Shown: positions 17,737-26,412, counted from the first letter of the stretch. The stretch: 64,000 bases of DNA from M3007 sp044230315 (GCA_044230315.1 JBGARJ010000003.1:186001-250000); one strand, 5' to 3'. The notes: generated by a model from the sequence alone, not told the origin. Program-made: numbers and translations.

Positions 17737-17945
17737 GGGTTTCAGGGTTTCAAGGGGTTTCAGGGTTTCAAGAGGTTTCAGGGTTTCAGGAGGTTTCAGG
17801 AGGTTTCAGGGTTTCAAGGGGTTTCAGGGTTTCAGGAGGTTTCAGGGTTTCAGGGTTTCAGGAGGTTTCAGGGTTTCAAGGGGTTTCAAAGTCTCAAGGG
17901 GTTTCAAAGTCTCAAGGGGTTTCAAAGTTTCAGGAGGTTTCAGGA
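17737..17945 (+). repeat. Degenerate short tandem array, GGTTTCAGG type
   Basis: About 210 nt made of 8-12 nt units (GGTTTCAGG, GGTTTCAAGG, GAGGTTTCAG) in head-to-tail order, starting immediately after the pepT stop. Late units drift to TTTCAAAGTCTCAAGGGG. There are no spacers, so it is not CRISPR. The reverse complement of this motif is repeated at 18125-18178. Confidence 0.9.
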
Positions 17946-18043
17946 GTGGGCAGATAGTTTCCCGACCGCAATTGCCCGTTTGAGTTTTTTACATTAAATC
18001 ATCTCAGATAGTGACTGCTGCCTGGCATCTGGGTGGATTCCCC

Positions 18044-18051
18044 TACCTTTG
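18044..18051 (+). promoter_or_regulatory. Possible -7 box upstream of the frameshifted small gene
   Basis: TACCTTTG matches TAnnTTTG, and the putative transcript would start near 18058 with a leader of about 160 nt containing the CTTGAAACC repeats. The -33 element is weak (CTGG rather than TTG). Confidence 0.35.
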
Positions 18052-18124
18052 CACAACGTTTAAGTACCCTTAGGCTCTGACCCCTGGCTGAAGCCTGAAA
18101 AGCCCTCTTGACCTTGAACTCTTG

Positions 18125-18178
18125 TGAAACCTCTTGAAACCTTGGAAACCTCTTGAAACCCTGAAACCTCTTGAAACC
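18125..18178 (-). repeat. Short array complementary to the GGTTTCAGG array
   Basis: GAAACCTCTTGAAACCTTGG-type units, i.e. the same motif as 17737-17945 in the opposite orientation. Transcribed together, the two arrays could pair over about 50 nt. Confidence 0.8.
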
Positions 18179-18220
18179 ACAAACCCTGCCCCCCTACCAT
18201 TCGTTCACAGTTCAAAAACC

Positions 18221-18662
18221 ATGATTATGGAAGAGAAGAATAAAATGCAGGATCTGATGGATTCCGCCAAGGAAATGGCCGAAAAAGCAGCGGAACAACT
18301 GGATCATCTGAAAGATACGGCCGGTGAAAAACTGGGCCAATTGAAAGATGTAGCCGGTGAAAAACTGGCGGAATGGAGCGACAAAGCCGAAAAGATGGCT
18401 GCCGAAGCCCGCGAAGAAGCAGCTGCGAGCGGCGGAACTCAAGGCTGCCCGTGAAAAAATGGCCGCCCATGAAGGCGGGGCCTTGGGCTTCCTGTCCGAT
18501 AAAGCCCGTGAGATCATGGGCGAGGTAAATGAAGCCGCCGATGCTGCTGAAAAGGGCAAAGATTTTTGGGAAAAAGCCAAAGATTTTGTGGCCGAGAAGG
18601 CCGATCAGGTCAAGCAGGCTGTGCGCCCCGAAGATGCAGCACCACCCGAAAAAGAGGCCTGA
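18221..18662 (+). pseudogene. YtxH/LEA-like amphipathic helical protein, broken by a +1 frameshift
   Basis: From the ATG at 18221 the frame reads MIMEEKNKMQDLMDSAKEMA with repeated 11-mer-like units (HLKDTAGEKLGQLKDVAGEK) and reaches EAREEAAA, then degenerates and stops at 18454. The next frame carries the natural continuation AELKAAREKMAAHEGG ... KDFVAEKADQVKQAV to 18662. Removing one base, best the A at 18428, joins them into a 146-residue protein rich in Ala, Lys and Glu. Such proteins are thought to be stress- or envelope-associated. Either a recent mutation, a sequencing error or programmed shifting explains the break; a long terminator follows. Confidence 0.75.
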
Positions 18663-18680
18663 CCTGTTTCGCGTGATTCT

Positions 18681-18746
18681 CCAGGCGGGTAAACAAAACG
18701 CCGGGCAAGTCGTACGACCTGCCCGGCGTTTTGTTTACCCGCCTGG
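18681..18746. terminator. 66-nt near-perfect palindrome, bidirectional terminator
   Basis: A perfect 27-bp stem (18681-18707 with 18720-18746) closes on a 12-nt centre containing the palindrome GTCGTACGAC. AAAACG and CGTTTT runs within the stem favour termination on both strands. It lies between two convergent genes. Confidence 0.85.
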
Positions 18747-18775
18747 GCGATTCACCGGTTGTATTACCGGGGCGG

Positions 18776-19444
18776 TCAGCCGTCGGGGTTGGCTTTCCGG
18801 TAGTCGGCCAGAAATTTTTCGAGGCCAATGTCCGTCAAAGGGTGGCCGAACAACCCCAGGATCGCACTGAGCGGGCAGGTGACCACGTCGGCGCCGGCCT
18901 TAGCGGCCTGGATAATATGCAGGGGGCTGCGGATGCTGGCCGCGAGGATGGCCGTATCGTAGCCTGCGTTGTTGTAAATTTCCACGATCTCTTTGATCAA
19001 GGCCATGCCATCCCACCCGATATCATCGATGCGACCGATAAAGGGCGAGAGGTATGTGGCGCCGGCTTTGGCCGCGAGAATGGCCTGTCCGGCCGAAAAT
19101 ACCAGGGTGCAGTTGGTGCGGATACCCATTTCGGTGAAATGCGCGATGGCCTTTACTCCTTCGCGGATCATGGGCACTTTGACGACGATGTTTTCATGGA
19201 TCTCCGCCAGCCGTTTACCTTCGTTCACGATGCCTTTAAAATCGGTGGCAATGACCTCGGCACTCACGTCGCGGCCTGTGCCGACAATCTCGCAGATAGT
19301 CCGGTAGTGCTTCAGGATGTTCTTTTCGCCGGAAATGCCCTCCTTCGCCATCAGCGAAGGATTGGTGGTCACCCCGTCTAGGATGCCCAGTTCTGCGGCT
19401 TCTCGGATGTGGTCCAGGTTGGCAGTATCAACGAAAAATTGCAT
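18776..19444 (-). CDS. fsa: Transaldolase / fructose-6-phosphate aldolase (FSA/TalC-like)
   Basis: 222 residues, typical of the short transaldolase subfamily. The start MQFFVDTANLDHIREAAELG, the loop DGVTTNPSLMAKEG, the Schiff-base lysine in IVVKVPM (about residue 89) and the ending DIGLEKFLADYRKAN are all family features. It acts in the cytoplasm either in the non-oxidative pentose phosphate pathway (sedoheptulose 7-phosphate plus glyceraldehyde 3-phosphate) or as an F6P aldolase; sequence alone does not decide. It converges on the small helical gene across the 66-nt palindrome, and its upstream region holds short ATTGA arrays and a palindromic repeat element. Confidence 0.93.
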   Translation of the reverse strand: MQFFVDTANLDHIREAAELGILDGVTTNPSLMAKEGISGEKNILKHYRTICEIVGTGRDVSAEVIATDFKGIVNEGKRLAEIHENIVVKVPMIREGVKAIAHFTEMGIRTNCTLVFSAGQAILAAKAGATYLSPFIGRIDDIGWDGMALIKEIVEIYNNAGYDTAILAASIRSPLHIIQAAKAGADVVTCPLSAILGLFGHPLTDIGLEKFLADYRKANPDG

Positions 19445-19460
19445 GGCGATGGAAAAGGTT

Positions 19461-19505
19461 GAATGTGGGAAATGTGATCAATGGGGTCAATGGGGTTAAT
19501 TTGGT
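19461..19505 (-). repeat. Short ATTGACC-type array (minus orientation)
   Basis: GAATGTGGGAAATGTGATCA then ATGGGGTCAATGGGGTTAAT: degenerate 9-12 nt units, whose reverse complement (ATTAACCCCATTGACCCC) matches the array at 19820-19880. Confidence 0.7.
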
Positions 19506-19556
19506 TGAGAGGAGAAAATTGGTTGAATGGGTAAAAATTATGAAAGGCAAGGTAAC

Positions 19557-19698
19557 TAGTCCCGTACATTTTGCTGTTGGCGAGGGCGCCAACGGCGTCA
19601 TTTCGTTGAAAATCAAGCCTTAACGCCGTTGTTAGCGTCCTCGCCAACAACATGCACCAGGGTTCATTTTGAACGGTTTGCAAAAACCTAACAGACTA
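19557..19698 (+). repeat. Dispersed palindromic element, copy A
   Basis: 142 bp. Ends TAGTCCCGTA and CAGACTA are slightly degraded terminal inverted repeats. Inside, GTTGGCGAGGGCGCCAAC and GTTAGCGTCCTCGCCAAC arms flank a conserved core (ATTTCGTTGAAAATCAAGCC, then TTAACGCC). Aligns along its length with 33784-33968 and 36139-36289. Confidence 0.88.
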
Positions 19699-19819
19699 CT
19701 GCGTTAAAGCGGGGGCAATATGTAGCCTCAATTTTATAACGATCTCGATGTTAGTTTCTTAAAAATTGGATGGGCCGTTTCCAACCGCAAATTTTTGGAA
19801 GCGTTATTCCTAAAGTTCC

Positions 19820-19880
19820 CCATTGCCCTCATTGATCACATTGACCACATTAACCACATTGATCTCATTGACCACATTAA
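19820..19880 (+). repeat. Short CATTGACCA-type array
   Basis: Five or six degenerate units, e.g. CATTGATCACATTGACCACA then TTAACCACATTGATCTC. Opposite orientation to the array at 19461-19505. Confidence 0.75.
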
Positions 19881-20103
19881 AAAAGCGCCAGGCACACCGC
19901 TCAACCACATACCCTTGCTGCGTTTCCGCCCTGGGGGAGTTTTGCAGGAGCTGGTCGCCCGGCGCCGGCGCAAAGGTAGAAGTTTTGATTGGGAAAAACA
20001 TACTGCTGATTCCGACAAAATCCGTTCATTTGCACAAAGACAAACGCACGAACATCCCCCCGCTTGTCGAATCCCGTTTATAATCGCAACGCCACCGAAT
20101 AGC

Positions 20104-23100
20104 ATGGAAAACAATATTTCGGATTCCGCCACGACCAATACGCCCCCGGCAATCCCAACTTTGCGCACCAACGCCGCAGCGCCTTCTTACAGCGATGACG
20201 CGCGCAGCTGGTTGCAAACCCTGCCGGGTAATCTCGACCGGACGGACCTGTTCGCGCTCAACGACGATGATTTTGCCATAAAATGCACCCATGAGTTGTT
20301 GAACAGCCAGCGGTTCGACCTGCCGGTGCAGGCCTCCCACGGCGCCAGCCAATACCTCAATCACTTCTATTTTGAATCGCGCAACCGGGAGAAAGTATTC
20401 GGCACGAAAAATCTCGGCATCGGTTACCCCCTGGTTATCGCCAAAATCGGCGGCTACGACCTCAGTGCGCCTCTGTTCATTTGGCAGATCTACCTGGAAC
20501 CCCACGCCCAACACCCCGACCAGTGGGCGGTGCAAAAAACGGAAAGCCAGTTTATCATTCCCAATTACCCCTTGTTTCACCTCATCGACGCCTTGCACGG
20601 CACCGATTTTTCCAAACGCGCCCGCCAACTGGCCGAGGCCGGCAACCTGAACGCCCGCTCCCTGGCCGAACTGGCCGATGCCGTGCGCCTGCTGCTTCAC
20701 TTGTCGGAAGACGGGCTCCCCCTGAGTGTGCAACCCTGCCCCGCCGACGCCGAATTCGACCACGCGATGACCGAGGGGCACCTGCGCTGGTCGGCCGTTG
20801 CGGGTATTTTCCCGACGCTCCCGCGCACGACCGTCACCCAGGCGCCCGTGGTGGCTCCCGACCTGCCGGCCGACCTGCAGTGGAGCCATTCCCTTACCCT
20901 GCTACCGCTCGACCCCTCTCAACGCACCGTGCTCCACGCGGCACAAAAAAATGCCCTTACCGTAGTGGAAGGCGCTTCGGGTACCGGAAAAACCTACCTC
21001 ATCTCCGCCCTCGCGATCAACGCCCTGTCTAATGGCAAAAAGTGCCTGGTGGTGTCCAAGAGCATCAATGCCCTGCGCCGCGCCCAGAAGTTTTTGCTTG
21101 AAAAAGGGTTCGGCGACGTGTCCTTCGTGCTGCGCGATATCGAGAGCGACCACCTGATGCTGACCGATATGCTCCGGATGGCTTCGGAAAATAAAAACAA
21201 AGCCACGTACGACGAAGAACTCTTTAAAACCGTACTCAACAAAACCCTCCGCGAACAGCGCAAACTCGACGACGCCTGGGATGCGCTGCATACCCCGTTG
21301 TTTGGCAATAAAAACTTTACCGAAACCGTCGGACAATTCCTCCGCGCCAACCGATCGGAAGGCAAAGACTTGTTGCTCAGCCAGTTGAACCCGGCAGATT
21401 TTCTGTTTAACAAAGAAGAATACGACGGTATCGTAGCGGCGATCTACGACAGCGAACCGCTTTTTCGCCGTTTCCCCACCTTGCAACACCCCCTCAACCG
21501 ACTCAGCAATGCCGTCTTTCTCGATCACTCCAGCGACGACGGCTTGGCCTGGACCGAGACCCAGGTCAAAACCCTGCTCGAGAAAGCCACGGCCATACAC
21601 CACCGGTATATTACCAAGACCAACGACTATGCCGAGGCCCTGCTCGACCATTACGAACAGCATTATTCGGAGTTGGCTGTGCTCACCAAACGCATTCGCG
21701 ATTCCCTGGAAGACGGCGTACAACATTTCGGCGGCGATTTTGAAAAGCCCGCCTCGGCCTCGGAAAAACTCTACGGCGTTTTTTCCGATCGCTACAAACA
21801 AATCTCGGACGCCAAAGAAAAACTGGGCGGCGATTTCGAGGCGCTTCGCCGCGCCTATGGCTTGCGCAAATATTTCGACTTCGATTTCCCGACCCTGTTC
21901 GATGTCCGGAACATCAAAAAAATCGCCGAGCTCACCAAAGACTTCGAAGCGGCCCTTCGCCTCTGGCGCCGCCGGATACCCGCCGTGGTACGCGAAGATG
22001 TCCGGCGCCTGAATGCCAAAAGCATCCACGGCGAACTCGATTTTCGGGAGCAGATCAAAGAACTGGAATACGCCATGGATATTTTCCTGGAAGAGTTCAA
22101 TGCGGCCGGACTGTACCAGGATTCCCTGAAGCACGAGATGCTAACGATCCCGAAACGGCAGGAATTCCTCGAAGATATGATCTCCCGCCTGGAAGACACC
22201 CAGTTTTACCTGCGCGATTTTCAGGACTTTTACATTTGGCAACGCCATTGGCTCCGGCTTTCGCCGCCCGAGCAAAAAGTAGTGCGCGCCCTTTGCAAGA
22301 TCAAACCGCTCGATTGGGTGGCCGCCTTTGAAAGCTGGTATTTGCACCATTTGCTGCAAAACGAATACACGCCCAGCCTGCAATGGGACGAGGATACCCT
22401 GAAAAATTACCATGAAAGTTATGGCGAACTGGCCCGGATGCTGCCGCTCCAGATCAGCGCCTACTGGCAAAACCGCAAGAACAAGGCCCTTCGCGCGCTC
22501 CGGTCAGCCGATTCTACGGCATTTAAAACCTGGTTTGGCAAAAACAACCGCAGCCTTTCCAAAGAGCATAAGGCTGAGCAACTGTTCCAAAAGCACATCG
22601 AGCCGCTCACTGAAACCCTCCCGGTGCTGCTCGTAACCCCGCAGGTTGCCCTCGACGTGGTGCAGGCCTCCAATATGTTGTACGACCTGGTACTGGTAGA
22701 CGAAGCGCACAACATTCCCAAGCAGGAATGCTACCACCTGTTCGACCTGGCCAAGAACCTCGTCGTGTTCGGCGATGCTAAACAGGATATGACCCCTTCG
22801 GCGGAAGACGACCTGCTGGAATTCTGCAAGACGCTGGATTCCAAGGCCTACACGCTGGAATATCAGCACCAGGACAGCCCCGAGGAGTGGGTGCGCTTCA
22901 ACCAGATCGCCTTCGGGACGCCCTTCCGGCGCCTTCCGTCGGGGCGTTCGGCCAGCGAAGTGACGGTGGTAGCCAATGTGGAAGGACGCTATGACGAAAC
23001 CAGCGGCACGAACGAAGCCGAAGCCCGGCAGATCATCGATTGGCTGAACCTGATTGAGCCCACCCCCGCCAAAACCTATCCCGTGGTCGGCATTGCCTGC

Positions 23101-23883
23101 TCGACCGTGCAGCAACGCGACCTGATCGCCAGCCAGTTGCTCAAAATCCGGCAACGCAAAACGGCCGGGCACGAAAAAATTCAACAATTGCACCTCAACG
23201 GCCTGGGCGTGTACCAGTTTGCCGAACTCCAGGGCCAGCACGTCGACATCCTCCTGCTGTCGATCGCGCACGGGTTGGTCGACGCGCAAGGCACCCTGAG
23301 CAATCACTTGCACTTTTGGAACACCCAGTTGGGTTTCAATCAGTTGCACGTGGTGCTGACGCGCGCCACACAAAAGATCTATATCGCGCACTCTATCCCG
23401 CCGGGCTTGCATACGGTGCTGGCGTCGAACAAGAGTTTTATCGGCACCTGCGTGTTGTCGCACCTGGTCACCTTTGGCGAGCTCATCCAGCGCGGCGACC
23501 ACGCCGCGGCCGAGGAGCAACTGCGCAATATGAAAACCCTGCTCGATTACCCCGACACGGCGTACACCTACTCTACCTTTATGCAGGAGGTGGAATACGC
23601 ATTACAACCCTACTTCGAACCGGGTCAATTGCAGCGCAATGCAGATGTGGAAGGCGTAGTCGTGCCGTTGCTGGTACAAAGCGGCAACCATCGCAGCCTG
23701 TTGATGTATGATGGCGTCTTGTCGAAAAGTATCCTGCCGTCGTACGAGTGGGAGGCAAAAGTGAAGCAATATTTCAACAAGCGGCAGGTCGACTGCGTGC
23801 CCACACTATCGGTCCAGTGGTGGAAAAGCCCGCGCCAGGAAGCGCGCAAACTGGCCGCCCGGCTGTTGCGCCGCGAGTCATAA
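20104..23883 (+). CDS. Large superfamily 1 (UPF1-like) DNA/RNA helicase
   Basis: About 1259 residues from the ATG at 20104. Motifs: Q-type DPSQRTVL, Walker A GASGTGKT (about 291-298), Walker B LVLVDEAHN (about 863-871), VVFGDAKQDM (motif III), and C-terminal motifs VYQFAELQGQHVDILLLS (V) and VVLTRATQKIYI (VI). About 560 residues separate Walker A and B, much of it helical, as in bacterial UPF1/DNA2-like helicases. The last 90 residues (VVVPLLVQSGNHRSLLMYDG ... LSVQWWKSPRQEARKL) resemble a degenerate nuclease-like appendage, but I see no complete catalytic set. No defence genes are next to it, so a repair or RNA-metabolism role is equally possible. Confidence 0.85.
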   Translation: MENNISDSATTNTPPAIPTLRTNAAAPSYSDDARSWLQTLPGNLDRTDLFALNDDDFAIKCTHELLNSQRFDLPVQASHGASQYLNHFYFESRNREKVFGTKNLGIGYPLVIAKIGGYDLSAPLFIWQIYLEPHAQHPDQWAVQKTESQFIIPNYPLFHLIDALHGTDFSKRARQLAEAGNLNARSLAELADAVRLLLHLSEDGLPLSVQPCPADAEFDHAMTEGHLRWSAVAGIFPTLPRTTVTQAPVVAPDLPADLQWSHSLTLLPLDPSQRTVLHAAQKNALTVVEGASGTGKTYLISALAINALSNGKKCLVVSKSINALRRAQKFLLEKGFGDVSFVLRDIESDHLMLTDMLRMASENKNKATYDEELFKTVLNKTLREQRKLDDAWDALHTPLFGNKNFTETVGQFLRANRSEGKDLLLSQLNPADFLFNKEEYDGIVAAIYDSEPLFRRFPTLQHPLNRLSNAVFLDHSSDDGLAWTETQVKTLLEKATAIHHRYITKTNDYAEALLDHYEQHYSELAVLTKRIRDSLEDGVQHFGGDFEKPASASEKLYGVFSDRYKQISDAKEKLGGDFEALRRAYGLRKYFDFDFPTLFDVRNIKKIAELTKDFEAALRLWRRRIPAVVREDVRRLNAKSIHGELDFREQIKELEYAMDIFLEEFNAAGLYQDSLKHEMLTIPKRQEFLEDMISRLEDTQFYLRDFQDFYIWQRHWLRLSPPEQKVVRALCKIKPLDWVAAFESWYLHHLLQNEYTPSLQWDEDTLKNYHESYGELARMLPLQISAYWQNRKNKALRALRSADSTAFKTWFGKNNRSLSKEHKAEQLFQKHIEPLTETLPVLLVTPQVALDVVQASNMLYDLVLVDEAHNIPKQECYHLFDLAKNLVVFGDAKQDMTPSAEDDLLEFCKTLDSKAYTLEYQHQDSPEEWVRFNQIAFGTPFRRLPSGRSASEVTVVANVEGRYDETSGTNEAEARQIIDWLNLIEPTPAKTYPVVGIACSTVQQRDLIASQLLKIRQRKTAGHEKIQQLHLNGLGVYQFAELQGQHVDILLLSIAHGLVDAQGTLSNHLHFWNTQLGFNQLHVVLTRATQKIYIAHSIPPGLHTVLASNKSFIGTCVLSHLVTFGELIQRGDHAAAEEQLRNMKTLLDYPDTAYTYSTFMQEVEYALQPYFEPGQLQRNADVEGVVVPLLVQSGNHRSLLMYDGVLSKSILPSYEWEAKVKQYFNKRQVDCVPTLSVQWWKSPRQEARKLAARLLRRES

Positions 23884-24179
23884 GGGGGGGGGCTGAATTC
23901 CGCATCTCCATGGCGGGGTAACCAATTTTGTTCTGGTCGAGGCATTTTTCGCAGCCGGATGCCGGCCATATGGCGAAAAAAATAACGCTGGCCGGGATAA
24001 AATTGGCTGCCCTTATGCCGAAATGTTAAATTTAGCTGCGCTCAAGACGCCCACCCACCCGAGAATCGTCAGCTGGACGACGTATGGCGGTTGACTTGGC
24101 CCACATCGGGCAAATACATACCTGTTTCAGGTTAGTTGGTATCTTTTTTGTTTAGGTGCCGGCATAAATCTGAAACGCA

Positions 24180-25670
24180 ATGAGAAAATCGATCTTCCTA
24201 CTCCTATTTTTGATGTGGGGGCTTAGCCGCCCCATGACGGCCCAAAACCACGAATTCCCCAATGCCATCCATGCTAAACTCAATTTTATCGATTACGGCT
24301 TGGCCAATAGCGATGATATCAAACTCGGCCAGGGCTTCGAAGTGGGCTATCTTCGCAACGTAGCCCCGTTTTTGAATGTGGGACTGCCGTTTAAACTGGG
24401 TGTGGCTAAATTGCCGGGAATCTCCGGTAACACCGTGACCACCAGCCTCGACGTGGTCTTTCACCTGGAAAATATCCGCGACGAAGCCAAAGTATCGCCC
24501 TATTTGTTCGCCGGCGCCGGTTACCAGCTCGAAGAGTTTAAAAATGGCCATGCGCAGTTGCCTTTTGGGATCGGCGTCAATTTCCGCATTTCCAAATATG
24601 CCTTTATTAATGTTCAGGGTGAATTCCGCAAGGCCCTGAAGGATCAGCGCGACAATATCCAGGCGGGCGCCGGATTTGTGTACCTGCTCCACAAATCAGA
24701 CCCCAAACCTCAGCCGCCCGCCGATACGGATCATGACGGCACGCCCGACAACCTGGACCAGTGCATCACCCAACCCGGCCCCGCTGCCACCAACGGCTGC
24801 CCCGACCAGGATGGCGACGGCGTGGCCGATAAAGATGATATGTGCCCAACCGAACCGGGTACCGCCGCCACCAACGGCTGCCCCGACCAGGATGGCGATG
24901 GCATCGCCGATAAAGACGACGATTGCCCGACCGAAGCCGGCACACTCAAAGGTTGCCCGGATACCGACCGCGACGGCATCGCTGATAAAGACGATGAATG
25001 CCCGACCGAAGCCGGTACGGTGAAAGGATGCCCTGATTCTGACTACGACGGTATCGCCAACAAAGACGACAAATGCCCGCGCGAACCGGGTCCAATCAGC
25101 AACAACGGATGCCCGCTGGTGAAGGACAGCGACGGCGACGGTGTGGCCGACGACGCAGACCCCTGCCCGGATGCGGCCGGTCCGTTCAACGGCTGCCCCG
25201 ACTCCGACGGTGACGGTGTGGCGGACAACCTCGACAAATGCCCGAATACTGCCGGCCCCGCCACCAACTACGGTTGCCCGGAGGTGAAAAAAGAAACAAA
25301 AGAGCGCCTGGCATTTGCCACAAAAGCCGTTCAGTTTGAAACCGGAAAAGCCGTGTTGAAAAGCCAGTCGTTCAAAGTGCTCGACGAAGTGGTGGGCATT
25401 ATGAACCAATACCCCGACTATAAACTGGATATCGGCGGCCACACGGATGACGTCGGCCGGTCGGAGAACAACCTGCTCCTGTCGTCCGAACGCGCCAAGG
25501 CCTGCTACGACTACCTGACCTACCGCGGTATACCGGAAAACCGGCTCCGCTCAACGGGTTATGGCGAAACCAAGCCTATCGCCACCAATAAAACGCCGGA
25601 AGGCCGCGAACAGAACCGCCGGGTGGAATTTGAACTGACGCTGGAGTACAAAGATTTGAACAAACGGTAA
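24180..25670 (+). CDS. OmpA-family outer membrane protein with TSP3 calcium-binding repeats
   Basis: 496 residues. Signal peptide to MTAQ (about residue 21), then an N-terminal beta-barrel-like domain (about 25-165), about seven thrombospondin type 3 repeats (about 175-360) with DxDxDGxxDxxDxCP loops that should bind calcium, and a C-terminal OmpA peptidoglycan-binding domain (about 375-490; IGGHTDDVGRSENNLLLSSE, ERAKACYDYL). It would link the outer membrane to the cell wall. The repeats are similar enough at DNA level for repeat number to vary. Two hairpins follow the stop. Confidence 0.93.
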   Translation: MRKSIFLLLFLMWGLSRPMTAQNHEFPNAIHAKLNFIDYGLANSDDIKLGQGFEVGYLRNVAPFLNVGLPFKLGVAKLPGISGNTVTTSLDVVFHLENIRDEAKVSPYLFAGAGYQLEEFKNGHAQLPFGIGVNFRISKYAFINVQGEFRKALKDQRDNIQAGAGFVYLLHKSDPKPQPPADTDHDGTPDNLDQCITQPGPAATNGCPDQDGDGVADKDDMCPTEPGTAATNGCPDQDGDGIADKDDDCPTEAGTLKGCPDTDRDGIADKDDECPTEAGTVKGCPDSDYDGIANKDDKCPREPGPISNNGCPLVKDSDGDGVADDADPCPDAAGPFNGCPDSDGDGVADNLDKCPNTAGPATNYGCPEVKKETKERLAFATKAVQFETGKAVLKSQSFKVLDEVVGIMNQYPDYKLDIGGHTDDVGRSENNLLLSSERAKACYDYLTYRGIPENRLRSTGYGETKPIATNKTPEGREQNRRVEFELTLEYKDLNKR

Positions 25671-25711
25671 GGCAAGCCCGCCGGCAAACCGGTTTGCCCG
25701 GACTACCATCG

Positions 25712-25744
25712 CCGCCCGCTGATCTTCTCCTGATCGGCGGGCGG
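25712..25744 (+). terminator. Hairpin terminator after the OmpA gene
   Basis: CCGCCCGCTGATC and GATCGGCGGGCGG form a 13-bp stem with one mismatch and a 7-nt loop (25725-25731), 42 nt past the stop; followed by TTCATTTAT rather than a strict T run. Confidence 0.65.
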
Positions 25745-25780
25745 TTCATTTATGCGCCCGGCAAGGGCGCACAAAAAACA

Positions 25781-25812
25781 AAAACCGGCAACGAAAACGC
25801 ACTGCCGGTTTT
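25781..25812. terminator. Bidirectional hairpin terminator
   Basis: AAAACCGGCA / TGCCGGTTTT, perfect 10-bp stem, 12-nt loop, with an A-rich run before and T run in the stem. It lies between the OmpA gene and the convergent small membrane protein gene. Confidence 0.7.
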
Positions 25813-26046
25813 GCCCATACTTCAAAATTGGAGGATTAATTTGACGAGAAGGCGCGACCCGGAAGGTCGCAACTATAATTCTTCACGGGGAGCATTCCCC
25901 GCACAGAAGCCTGTCGATAATGGTAACCGGATGGATGTATGACGGTACGTACGCCCGAAAGGCGCAGAGGGACGTATTAAAAAAAAGTTGCACAAATGTA
26001 CATCGCAGCCTGAATAGTCGGGTGTTTATCCGGAAAAAAATGTGCG
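25813..26046. other. Convergent intergenic remainder with two small hairpins
   Basis: No gene seen. Hairpins GCGACC-cggaa-GGTCGC (25854-25870) and CGGGGA-gcat-TCCCCG (25886-25901) are perfect; they may end leftward transcription from the acylase operon. The rest shows nothing I can name. Confidence 0.5.
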
Positions 26047-26412
26047 TTAGGTTGCGTTTACCGACGAAGGGCGCAGGTCGCGGGCCAAACGACCCGTCAA
26101 ACAACCCAGCCCCGCCACCAGTCCGCCCAAAAAACCGGTCAGGAGCAGGATATTCCAACGCGATAAACCCATGAACAATTTGCCGATCCGGCCCGACAAC
26201 AGCCCTTCGTTGGGAATATCCAGCAACAGGGCATTGAGGGTCCATAACAGGAACCCGCCGGCAAACCCGGCGAGCAGGCTACGCCAGGGGCGTTGCGGAA
26301 ACAGCCATCCGGCCAGGGCGCCGATAGGGGCGATAACCCACCAGGGAGCACCGAAACGGCTGATGGAGCCGACTGCAAAAACGAAGGCGATTGTGTAGAA
26401 GGTGTTCTTCAT
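26047..26412 (-). CDS. Small multi-pass membrane protein, unknown function
   Basis: 121 residues with three to four hydrophobic segments (MKNTFYTIAFVFAVGSISRF; WVIAPIGALAGWLF; LLAGFAGGFLLWTLNALLL; ILLLTGFLGGLVAGLGCL). I do not recognise the family. Its ATG overlaps the stop of the penicillin acylase by 4 nt, so it is translationally coupled and may serve the same envelope-related purpose. The charged tail LARDLRPSSVNAT is probably cytoplasmic. Confidence 0.8.
   Translation of the reverse strand: MKNTFYTIAFVFAVGSISRFGAPWWVIAPIGALAGWLFPQRPWRSLLAGFAGGFLLWTLNALLLDIPNEGLLSGRIGKLFMGLSRWNILLLTGFLGGLVAGLGCLTGRLARDLRPSSVNAT

Larger units (their letters stand above)
19445..20103. other. Divergent intergenic region rich in repeats
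   Basis: No gene is supported. Contents, left to right: an ATTGA-type array (19461-19505), palindromic element copy A (19557-19698), about 120 nt with no visible structure, a CATTGA array (19820-19880), and about 220 nt preceding the helicase ATG. The frame of the helicase stays open through the second array but there it codes only for low-complexity LIDHIDHINHIDLIDHI. Confidence 0.7.

Noticed and set aside
17737..17945. CRISPR-like repeat array
   Set aside because: Units are 8-12 nt, directly adjacent and degenerate, with no spacers and no cas genes in the window.
19557..19698. Small proteins coded by the palindromic elements (ALRLDFQRN...)
   Set aside because: The same peptide appears at all three copies because the DNA repeats; frames are broken differently in each copy, so coding is not conserved.
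19795..20103. N-terminal extension of the helicase from a TTG at 19795
   Set aside because: The extra 103 codons translate the CATTGA array and low-complexity sequence; family-like sequence begins after the ATG at 20104.
20104..23883. Member of a named multi-gene anti-phage system
   Set aside because: Neighbours are an aldolase/transaldolase and an OmpA gene; no nuclease, methylase or sensor partner is adjacent.
24900..25270. Repeat-driven mobile element in the OmpA gene
   Set aside because: The repetition is explained by in-frame TSP3 calcium-binding protein repeats.
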